The notes under the pieces are model-generated. The model saw only the letters and a list, made by a program, of their open reading frames with translations, was not told where the DNA came from and made no database searches. 64,000 bases of DNA. Origin: Lunularia cruciata (Eukaryota > Streptophyta > Marchantiopsida > Lunulariales > Lunulariaceae). Every line of letters begins with the position of its first letter. Within the stretch, counting starts at the first letter, position 1. A program made the translations under genes and the position numbers. Of the stretch, positions 37,423 through 47,300 are shown piece after piece. The stretch spans positions 36,084,001-36,148,000 of the forward strand of contig OX419760.1 of the NCBI GenBank assembly GCA_948567375.1, read 5' to 3'.

Positions 37423-37488
37423 GGTACTTACTACGACCTCGGGGTACTTACTACATTAGGGTACTTTTTATGTCAAGGTACTTACTAC
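37423..37488 (+). repeat. Short repeats of GGTACTTACTAC at a deletion junction
   Basis: GGTACTTACTAC occurs at 37423, 37443 and 37477, with a partial copy near 37459. It lies where the inverted solo LTR has lost the N-terminal coding domain present in the other LTRs. Confidence 0.75.
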
Positions 37489-37710
37489 GTGGATTCTGTT
37501 CCGACTTCTCTATACACTTCTTCTCCTTTATTTTGAAAAAAACAAAAAATGTGGGCACCACACTGAGAGATTAAAGAAGCAATCAAGAAGAATTGCAATT
37601 GTGACTTTTGACTTTGTATTTGACCAATTCTGGATAGTATCTCTGCGGGAATGAACTTTACTGACCTGATTACCGCAAAAGTGATATTTGTTGGGTTGTC
37701 ACATGATTTT

Positions 37711-37728
37711 TGGCGCCGCTGCCGGGGA
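37711..37728 (+). promoter_or_regulatory. B primer binding site (tRNA-Asp type)
   Basis: TGGCGCCGCTGCCGGGGA, seven bases after the 5' LTR. It is one change from the tRNA-Asp site typical of plant Athila/Tat elements. Confidence 0.85.
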
Positions 37729-37787
37729 TACAAATCTCAAAAGTGGAAGAATACGAAGCCAAATTTGAAACTGGGGGTCCACGCAAT

Positions 37788-40700
37788 ATGAATGTCTACA
37801 TCAAGAGAACAATAGGAAGAGAGAGCTTGAAGACGAGCAGTGCAGCGTGAAGAAGATGAACATTTGAAAGCCCTATAAACTTCAGACGAAATCGAACGAG
37901 AAGAGTTGGACTTTCAACTTCTCCACCAAGTACAAGCAGCCCTGCGCAAACTTGACCAAAAGAGATGTGAAGGAGGTTGGCAAGGCTACTTTTCATCCCC
38001 GTCTTCCAAGAACAAGAAAGACTCGAGTGGGCAAACATACGCGCTATGACCCAGTACACCAACTTCCCCTAAAGCTGTAAAGGAAGTCAATTTCATTAAG
38101 AAGTTTGTTTGAGAAAAGACAGCACGAACACTTACGGAAGAAGAGTGTCAGCATCTGGTACAAAAAATTCCTTGGTTATCCCAAAGAAGATTCAAAGATC
38201 AGACTGAAGTTGTGGACCCTCTTACTTTTGATTGGGTTGAAGTTGACAACACCAGAGAAAAAGAAATTGTCGAAGAAGACCCCAATTTGAACTTGACAAA
38301 TTGGAACCCGTGGGCAGACAACACGGCGTCCATACCAAGTAGCTCTACGGTTCCCGTAAGTTCAAACTTACCACACCCAAATCCGCCACACCGAACAATG
38401 TCTTTGTTACCCGTGACCCGACATGCTTATCAAAAGTACAAAGGTACAGAGCAAGACAAAGATCCTGATGAATTCATTGAGGAATTCAAAGTCATGTCCT
38501 TTGCCAACAAGGAACATGACTCTGCAGATTGACTACGGATATTTCCAAGTCTGCTCCAAAAGAAGGCCCGAAGCTGGTATACTCATGTAACGCAGAAGGG
38601 ATTTACACCAGCAGATTGGGCAGACTTACGGAATGGCTTCCTAGAACAATTTTGGGAAGGGGATTATGATACGAGTGTCTTCGTGGCACTAAATGATTTG
38701 GATCAAGGAAAGACAAAAAATTGATAGATTACTCTGAGCGGTTCATGGCCTCATTGAATCGAGTTCCGAAGCAATCCGGGGTGGTGGGGTATTCCGATGC
38801 CCAAGCCATTACCTGGTTTCTCGGTGGACTTTCACCATAGATTTGAATCTTTGCCAAGGAGAGAAATGTAACCTCTCTGGACAAAGTCCTCAAACATGTT
38901 GCCCGATATGAGGCAGCTCATTCAAACTCGTTCAGTAATCGAAGAAATCATGAGAAGAAAGGCAAAAAGCCAAGACGAAGAGCTTCATAGTACTTCTCCT
39001 TCTTCGGAAGAATCCTCCACTTCTTCTAGTTCTTCTTCAGAATCCGACAAAGAACCCAAGCCAAGAAAAATACAAAGAAGTGGGGGAAAGAAGCCCGTAA
39101 CACCGCTAGTAAAGAATATATCCAAGGCGGATCAAAAGTTGGAAACTCTGATTAAAGAGTTTGTGGATTTTAAAATTCAGATGATTGGGGCAAAGGACCA
39201 AAGAAAACCCCCGTCATTTGGATGACCGAATGTATGGTGCACTGTGTGTGGTAAATCCGGCCTCGCTAATACAGAGTATTTAACTCACACAACATTTCCA
39301 GTGCAACAAATAGATTGGGTTCCTGGATGGGATCAAGGCAAAGAAGAAGATACGGTATATCAAACCCAAGATACACAGCCTCCATCAAGCCCATCATATC
39401 AACGTTCCAGATTTGGACCACGGGAGTACAATCCTACTGTTCTCCCATGAAGACCCCCGATCAGTGGTCAGAATAGACCTCAAAATGTGGCACCGAGTGC
39501 TTGTTACAATTGTGGCTCAATGAGACATTGGTCTCCAAATTGTCTGGAGCCAAGACGACAAATTGGGTACGTACCCCATTGTGGGAATTGTAAAGGATCT
39601 GGGCACACAGGAAACCAGTGCCCGCAACCACCCAATCCGAAGCCCCCTGTCAAGTATGTTTAGACTCCTGCTGAGCGTCCTGCGCTTCAGGCAAAGGGGG
39701 ATGCAAACGTCAATTGTATTACCCTTGAGGAAGAAAGGCCTCAAGCAGGAAGTCCGGCTTCAGAAGGAGATTGGCCGGACCTCAAAATTTTGAAGGTAGA
39801 AACTCGCGTAGAGAGAAGGAACCAAGTTTCTGAAGAACCAAGTATGGCAGCGTCTTCCTCCTGGAAAATGAAAAGACTGCAACCAAAAGCTATTCTGTCT
39901 CAAAAAGAGGAAAAGGTCCTAGCAAAAGCTTTGTAGAAAGAAATTAAGGAAGCAGTACTACGCACGCGGGAGATGAGTATGGAGGCAAATGCGAAGATGC
40001 AAACCCCCGTATTTCCGGCAGATATCAGGTCTGAAGTAAAAGACTTGATCCAAGCCGAAGTTGGTCAACCCGATGATCATTGGGTCAACCACCTACGCAC
40101 TCCGGTGACCATACTCAAGCATCTCGAAGTTTGCTTTAAACAGGCAAACAACTCAGAACCAAAGCCAAAGACAAAGCAGGTGAAATTGGGAGGAGTCCCA
40201 CAGTACGATATTGTGGCAGATATGGCATCTACAAGTGCGAATGTCACGTTTAAGCAATTATGGGAGGACAATAAGCTTTATAAAAAGCAGCTAAGCTCAG
40301 CTCTCAAGAAAGTAAGGGCGATGACAAAGAAGGACCCGCCCGCAATTTATTGTATTGAACAAGAAGGCTTGGGATCTCCCGAGGTGGATGCAGAGATAGC
40401 AGGCTCTATGATTACATCCATACCCATTGATTTGGGGTCGGGTGCAAATGTCATGACAGAAGACACTGCACACGACATTTGAACCAACACCCGGATTCTT
40501 AAGTTTGCGGATCAAACTAGGAGACGGCCCTTGGGCATGCTGTCAAATATTACCACGATTATCGGAGGGGTGCCTTTTAAATTAAACTACATTGTGTTAA
40601 GACTTGTAACCAAAACTGGCTACCCTCTCTTGATTGGGAGACCTTGGTTGTACAGTGCCCAGGTTATGGTGGATTGGCACCAGCAAAAATTACGATTTAA

Positions 40701-42099
40701 AAACATTTCATCTAAAGAACAAAAGCTGGTGACGGTAAGTTGGATGAAGGTTCCTCATCTTGGGGAAAATACTTCGTCAAAAGACAAGGATGAATCTAAA
40801 GATGCATCGCCGTTGTCTTCTGAGGACTCCGAAACCGACGTCCAAGTAAATTATTTGGAATGCTACGAGGTAGAAGTCGACAATGAAGACCCATACGACA
40901 TTGCCTCGGGGGAACAAGACTTGGAGGAAGGGGGTTTGACGGCAGTACGACTCGGGTTGAGCCGAGTAAGTCACATAGAAGGTGTCATTAACCCCGATGA
41001 CTGTCAAGATGTGTTCTTGACTGAAGAAAAGATTTTAAAAATTTCAAAGACAGTCACCGTAGAGGAGTTGGCAAGATACACAGCCCTGTTTATAGAGTTT
41101 CAGGATGTATTTGCCTAGTCTATTGACCAAATGCCGGGAATTCCACAAGAATTTGGCGAGCACCGGATTGATCTGGTCAAAGGTGCAGTTCCGGTTTGGC
41201 AAAGACAATACCGCCTAAACCCAAAGTACTCCCTCCTAGTAAAAGATGAAATTGATAAGTACTTAAGGGCCGGAATAATTTTCCCTGTTCTAAGCAGTGA
41301 GTGGGTTTCACCCATTGTCATCATTCCAAAGAAGAAGACCAGGAAAATTTGAGTGTGCCAAGATTTTTGCAAATTAAATGCAGTCACCAGAAAGAACCAT
41401 CATCCTTTACCATTTACAGACACAATTCTGGACCAAGTAGCTGGTCATCCATGCTATAGTTTTCTCGATGGATTTTTAGGGTACAATCAAGTATCCATTT
41501 GAGAAGAAGACAAGGACAAAACCACATTTACCACTGACTGGGGCACTTTTGCTTACAATCAAATGCCCTTTGGGTTGTGTAATGCTCATGCTACTTTCCA
41601 GAGGATGATGAACTCAATATTCAAAGATTTTGTGCGTAAATTTGTGGAAGTCTTCATTGATGATTTTTGTGTGTTTGGGCGAAGAGATGTACATATAGAT
41701 TACCTTTGCCAAACCTTCGAAAGGTGCCGCTTTGCCGGTTTGTCCTTACACCCGGAGAAATGCTTCTTTGAAATGGAGGAGGGAATTCTTCTAGGGCATT
41801 GGGTGTCAAGCCGAGGAATTGAAGTGGATGTCGAGAAGGTTAAAGTAATTGCAGCTTTGGAATCCCCGAAGAACCTCCGAGAGCTGAGAGCCTTCTTAGG
41901 ACATGTTGGATACTACAGACGCTTTGTGTCAAACTATGCAGTGCTTGCTGCATCACATACAAAGCTTCTGAAGAAATCCAAAGATTATCTGTGGGAAGCA
42001 ACTCAGGAAGAAGCTTTCCAGGTATTGAAGAAGAAACTGATTGAAGCACCAGTCATGAGGGCCCCAAATTGGGACGTCCCTTTTTATGTGTATGTGGAC
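37788..42099 (+). pseudogene. B gag-protease-RT, N-terminal part of broken polyprotein
   Basis: Gag from the ATG at 37788 with the core near 38540-38680 (KKARSWYTHVTQKGFTPADW); two CCHC knuckles near 39508-39630 (CYNCGSMRHWSPNC and CGNCKGSGHTGNQC); aspartic protease IPIDLGSGANVM near 40425-40455; the LLIGRPWL block near 40630; RT with FIDDFCVFG near 41660 and the HPEKCFF block; and the start of RNase H (VYVD) at 42099, where A3 cuts in. Stops include those at 37827, 38529, 40480, 41116 and 41350, several from C-to-T changes. An Athila/Tat-type pol. RNase H and integrase continue at 49904. Confidence 0.9.
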
Positions 42100-42778
42100 T
42101 GTAACACCCATTTGTGCATGTGTGTGGTATTGTGATATTTAGCTTGGTATTACAAGTACTTAAGAGATATTATTTATATAGAGATAAAGGATGGTTCTAT
42201 ATTAGTCATGGTTAGCTAAAGTTAGTCATAGCTAAGATAGATGGGACCTTACTTTAGAGGAAGTAGAAAAGATGAGCACCACTATTTTGGATTTTAGTGT
42301 GTTGACTTGGTATTATTCCTAGGTGTTTGGCTTTGGGGAAAGAGTTGAGAACTCTTGGGCCCGCAAGCCTTTTTGTTTTGGATTCTTCTTTAGTCCAAGG
42401 ATAGCCCATGTGAAGGAATCCTTACTTTAGTGGTTGGGTCAAGATAAGGGGAATATGCCCATGTGAATGGATATTCCTTTCTACTTTTTGACTTTACTTG
42501 ACTTTTAGTCTAGTAACTTGAGTTACTACGGTAATTAGTAACTTTGGTACGTAACTATTTCACAAGTATATAAACAAGGAGTGAGGAGGTACTCATCATC
42601 CTTTCATTTGCAACTATCTCTCTCTCATTGAGTTCTCTAGTGAGCAATGTCTTGAGTCTTGGAGTGTTAGCCTTGGAGGAGTATGATGGAGTTGGGGTTC
42701 CTTGCCTTCTTAGTCCATGGTGCGCTACCATAATAGCCATCAGAGGTTCATCCTGAGTGAGAGACAGGCCGGCTCACA
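42100..42778 (+). repeat. A3 5' LTR
   Basis: TGTAACACCCATTTG to GGCCGGCTCACA, 679 bases, nearly identical to 49225-49903. Confidence 0.97.
42567..42575 (+). promoter_or_regulatory. TATA box of A3 5' LTR
   Basis: TATATAAAC, followed within about 50 bases by a pyrimidine-rich stretch with CTCTCTCTC, a typical plant LTR promoter layout. It is conserved in the other A LTRs (for example 49692-49700). Confidence 0.7.
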
Positions 42779-42782
42779 TTTT

Positions 42783-42800
42783 TGGTTCCGTTGCCGGGAC
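42783..42800 (+). promoter_or_regulatory. A3 primer binding site
   Basis: TGGTTCCGTTGCCGGGAC, four bases after the LTR. It shares the core CCGTTGCCGGG with the tRNA-Asp site of B but differs on both sides; the primer tRNA is not certain. Confidence 0.75.
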
Positions 42801-43638
42801 CTCTCTAGAAGGCAAGATAATGTTCCGCGTCCAATTCTACATTAGGCAGAAGGAGGCTATGAGAGCTCACTTGGAGAGAACATTAGGAGAGGAGAGGGCT
42901 GAACTTATGTTAGAGAACCAAGATCCATTTGTATACCCTGTAGTTCATTATGATGTCTTTGAGGTGATTTTGTACATCTTGTACACATGAGAGGAATTGG
43001 AGAGATTGTGTGAGGTGGATTGCAGATTTTGGGGATTAAGGTGATTTTGGGCAAAATCTCAAGTTTGAGATCTGGACTTGAGATTTCTACACATGATAGC
43101 TTGGGTTATCTTTCAGTTAGCACACTTGAAATTATTGAAAGAGCTTCTATGCGCACTGGGCTAGAATTTTTGAAAGTTGATAGGGTAAAGTGCTCCTGCA
43201 ACTGCATGCTCTCAGGAAAATTGTACAGAGTCTGCCATTTCTTCAATTTTTAGTGAATTGTCCTGAAAATTTCCAAGAAAATTCAGTGCATTGTATCCTA
43301 CCTGGTGCCACAAAAATTAGAGAGAGATCATTTTTGCGCAGTGCGTTATGAGTTTTTGAAGTGAGGGGGGTGGTTTTCAGACCAAATCTGAAATATGGGT
43401 GCTGAATAGAAAGGTGTCTAGGCCAAATGGCTCGATGAAAAGATCTAAAATTTTGCAGGGAGGGACGCCCTAGAGTTTTGATCAAGTGTGGAAAATTTCA
43501 GAGGACTGTGACATATTCGTTGGGAGATTTAAGTGACATTGTGAGGAAGGGTCAATTCTGCAGAGTGGAGATCTCATGCATGAGAAGTTTGAGATCAACA
43601 AAAAGCATGTTTGAGTGTTTAGATTCATCTTTGGGAAC
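42801..43638 (+). other. A3 leader with short conserved frame
   Basis: 838-base leader. A frame of 57 codons begins at 42820 (MFRVQFYIRQKEAMRAHLER) and is also open in A2. A pyrimidine stretch followed by CAATTTTTAG near 43243-43252 looks like a splice acceptor but is not kept in A1. No other feature seen. Confidence 0.5.
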
Positions 43639-44112
43639 ATGGAGAGTCATCAAGAGTGGAAATTGAGATTATGCAAGGTTCCCCAAGGATTTGAGGTGAT
43701 TGTAGGGGTGGATTTGAGGAAAAGAGAGTTTACAATAGAATTTGAAGAGAGTGTTGAGAGGATCCAAAAACCTACACCACTTGGAGGAAAAAGTGAGTCT
43801 AAGTGCTTTCTATGTGGAGAGAAGGGACATAAGGCAAGTTCATGTCCATTAACCTTTGAGAGCAAGAGATTGAGGGAAAGGAGAGGCTTACTTGACTTGG
43901 GTTTGCATGTTGGACCTTCTTCACCAAGATTGGGAGGGAGAAGATCTAAGACCAAGGAGTTGTGTGAGGTTTGTGGAGTTGAAGGACTTCCAAAAGGACA
44001 TGAGTGTAGTGGAGTAAAAGCACTTTTGGAAACTTTGGTGAAGGATCTTGGAGAGAGTCTTAGTACAGCTACAGAAATACTACCACCTTCATCAGCTAGT
44101 TCTCAAGATTAG
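43639..44112 (+). CDS. A3 accessory ORF1: CCHC zinc-knuckle protein
   Basis: 157 codons from the ATG shared by all three A copies; an in-frame ATG eight codons upstream (43615) is the alternative start. A charged N-terminal part (WKLRLCKVPQGFEVIVGVDL) precedes a CCHC knuckle CFLCGEKGHKASSC (C-x2-C-x4-H-x4-C) at about residues 55-68 and a second cluster CEVCGVEGLPKGHEC at about residues 109-123. It ends in SSASSQD. It lies 237 bases upstream of gag-pol in a different frame, and Gag has its own knuckle, so this is a separate protein. Probably nucleic-acid binding. Compared with the extra ORF1 of Ogre/Tat elements by position only; no sequence family assigned. It may instead be an exon of a spliced product. 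Confidence 0.7.
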   Translation: MESHQEWKLRLCKVPQGFEVIVGVDLRKREFTIEFEESVERIQKPTPLGGKSESKCFLCGEKGHKASSCPLTFESKRLRERRGLLDLGLHVGPSSPRLGGRRSKTKELCEVCGVEGLPKGHECSGVKALLETLVKDLGESLSTATEILPPSSASSQD

Positions 44113-44349
44113 TGATGGAGATAATCTTTCAACTTATGGATAAACTATCCATGAGAGTTAGATTAATATGCACTCTAGGATTTGATGTTGCTATAGAAAT
44201 CTTGGAGCAACCTGAACCTTTTGTGTTCCCTAGAGTGGATTATTCTCAGATGGTGTTAGTCATGTATATACTCTATTAGTAATAGAGTGAGAGAAAAGAA
44301 AAGAGAAAAAAAAAAATTTAAGAGAAAAGAAAGATAGTGAGGGGTTAAG

Positions 44350-47300
44350 ATGGGGAAACTTCCGGTTTTCTTTGGCAAGGATGGAGAAGATGTGGAGGCC
44401 TTTGTGAGAGACTTCAAGAGAGCTTGCATAGGAAACAATGAGAGGAGGAAGAATGAGTGGGCCTCATTATTACCAGATTTCTTTGAGAATGCAGCACTTA
44501 CATGGTATGAGTCAGAATACCAAAAGAGAGAGAGGAGAGAGGGGGAAGAGGAGTCTTGGGAGACTTTGACTTCAGCACTCATTGAGAACTTTCTTCCTGA
44601 TGAGAGTTATGAGAGATTGATGAGTGAGGTTACATTTCTCAAGCAAGGAGATGGAGAGAAAGTGAGGGTCTATGTGGAAAGAGTGGAAAAGTTGGAGTCC
44701 AGATTTCGCATAGTGTTGAGGAAGGGTGGGGATGATGTGGAGACTACAATGATTGGCATAGGGGCCATTCTCACCAAGAATTTTGTGGGAGGATTGAGAC
44801 CACAAATTAGAAGCAAGGTGAGATATGAGAAACCTTCTTCCAAGGTTGAAGCTATCAAGATCGCAATTCGTATGGAGGAGAGTTTGGAAGGGGATGAGAG
44901 TGATTTGGTGGTGAAGGAGGTTGTGCATCCTCCTCAAGGCTACAAGTATGGTGGAACTTCTGATACTTTGGTGACAAGGGTTGCACCACAAGTAGTAGTT
45001 GCTCCAATTCTTGCACCTCCACCAAAAGATCCACTCCAAACCATCACAGAACAACTTGCGGATCTCAAGATCAATGTGGTGCAACTATGGGAGAAGAGAG
45101 AGGTGGATCAGAATGTAGGGAGAGGACCTAGGAGTTATGGAAACTATCCATATAGAGGAGGCCAACCAGCCAACAATTTCAATGATAGAAATTGTTTTGG
45201 TTGTGGAGGAAGAGGCCATATCCAAAGGAATTGCCCAAATTCCACTTACCATGGAGGAAGGGGTTATGAGGGAGCCAATAGAGGGAAAGAGGGAGGTAGT
45301 GAAACCCAAGTGGCTCCTAATCCCAACAAAGGTAAGGGGATAGCATCCATAGATGTGGTTGAGAGCAAGTATGAGAAGGGAGAGTGCTCAAACTCCAAGG
45401 GTCTTAATTTGGAGCTTTTGGCACAAGAGAAGAAGAGAGCTCGTTTTGCAGAGGATGTTCACTCTTCTCAAGGATTTACTTCAAGCAAGGATACTCCTAT
45501 GTCTACTAGGAGCACTCGCACCTCAACACCATCAACAACAAAGACTCCAAGGAAGAAGTTGGGGATGGAGGACTTCTTGATCTCAAAGCAACAATGGAAC
45601 TACAATGTGTTGGAGGATGTTGGTAGTCACAAGGCTAACATCACAGTGGGCCAATTAATTGCTTTGAACCCTACCTTGAGAAAGGAGCTTAGAGGTGGTT
45701 TGAGTTCTACAAGGAGCAAAAAGAAGAAGAAGGCAAAAGTTCCAGTATCAATGGGGGTGGTGGATGCCAAGCCAGCACCATGGGAGGCTTGTGAATATGC
45801 CTCCAAGATTGATGTGAGAGTGAATGGTCACAACATCAAGGATGCATTGGTTGATGGAGGATCAGCAGTGAATGCCATGTCAGAAAGGTTGATGAAGAAG
45901 TTGGGTATGATACCCTCAAGACCTTCAACATTTGTGGTGAGCATGGCAAACAAGCAACAAGTTCGACCAGTAGGGGTGATGGATAAGGTGGTAGTTTCAG
46001 TTATGGGAGTTCAAAATCTCATGACTTTCCAAGTCTTGAAGGATTCAAGCTATGACTTACTTCTTGGGAGGCCATGGTTGAGAGCAGCACGCACAACTGA
46101 TCGATGGCACAAAGGGTACTTGAGGATTGGGCCATCAAACCATAGAGTCACTGTTCCTGTGACTAACACCACCAACACTTCACATTCAGATACCCCATCT
46201 TCTAATTATTGGGAATCAGATTCTGAAGAAGGAGCTTCAGGTGTGGACACAAGCATGGAAGAGGAGACTTCCACGGAGGAAGATGAATCTGAATCTGATT
46301 CAGATGTGTATCCCTTGTGTGCTATGGATTTTGCACCTAAGCCAGAGGTTTTGAAGGACCCAGATAAATCACCATTGACACTTGAGGAGGTAGAGAGAAG
46401 GTTATCTACCCTCAAATATGGCCCAAATGTTACCAAGGAGGAGAAGGTGAGATTTGAGGAGATTTTCCGCAAGTTCATCCATGTGTTTGCTTTTAGTTAC
46501 AAGGATTTGAAGGAAGTCACCTTGGAGGAGCACAAGATAGAGGTGGAGTCACATGCAAGACCAATCCGCCAAAAGCAACGTCGCATTAGCCCACCAATAT
46601 CTTTGGTTGTGAAGGAGGAGATTGATAAGCTCAAGGAGGCTGGATTTATCTTTGAGGTGGAGAATTCAGAATGGGTGTCTCCAATTGTCATTGTGAAGAA
46701 AAAGAATGGCAAGCTTCGGGTATGTGTGGATTACAAGAAGCTTAATGCTATTACCAAGAAGGACTACTACCCATTGCCATTCATTGATGAGATCTTGGAG
46801 GAGGTTGCAGGTCATGAGAGGTATAGTTTTGGAGATGGTTATAGTGGATATAACCAAATAAAGATTGCACCAGAGCATCAACAACTCACCACATTCACCA
46901 CACCTTGGGGAACTTACGCTTTCAAGGTCATGCCTTTTGGGCTTTGCAATGCTCCAGCCACATTCCAACGGTTCATGAACAAGGTATTTGAACCTTTCAT
47001 TGGGAAATTTGTGAGAGATTTCATTGATGACTTTTGTGTCTATGGGAGCAAGGAGGAGCACTTTGAGCACCTAATCAAAGTCTTGCAACGCTTGGATGAG
47101 GCAAATGCATCACTCAACCCAGAGAAGTGCATTTTCGGATGTGAAGAAGGTCTACTTTTGGGGCACATCATCTCCAAGGATGGAATAGCAGTTGATCCTG
47201 AGAAGGTGAGGAAAATCTCAGACCTTCCATTCCCTTCAAGCTTGACAAAGTTACGCCAATTCTTGGGAATGGTTGGGTACTATAGGAGGTTCATCTTCTC

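Larger units (their letters stand above)
34965..37562 (-). mobile_element. Inverted solo LTR (C-like subfamily) in B 5' LTR
   Basis: On the minus strand it starts TGTGGTGCCCACATTTTTTG (37562), like LTR C at 62988, and ends CGGGTTGTCACA (34965). Flanks TTGAG (34960-34964) and CTGAG (37563-37567) are a five-base duplication with one change. The uninterrupted 3' LTR reads CTACCTGAGAGAT at this point, confirming the insertion. It is 2598 bases long, with the N-terminal coding domain deleted. Confidence 0.94.
31627..37703 (+). repeat. B 5' LTR, interrupted by inverted solo LTR
   Basis: LTR parts are 31627-34964 and about 37568-37703. It begins TGTGGTACCCACATTTTTTG and ends GGGTTGTCACA. It aligns with the 3' LTR (51685-55370) except for a deletion of about 230 bases near 32402 within the encoded protein. 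Confidence 0.93.

Noticed and set aside
34965-37562. A host gene for an acidic coiled-coil protein on the minus strand
   Set aside because: LTR termini and a five-base target duplication bound it, and the C-terminus matches the LTR-encoded protein of B.
46206-47070. Antisense frames of 70-134 codons across the A3, A2 and A1 pol regions
   Set aside because: They mirror the sense coding sequence and recur at equivalent places in each copy simply because the sense protein is conserved.
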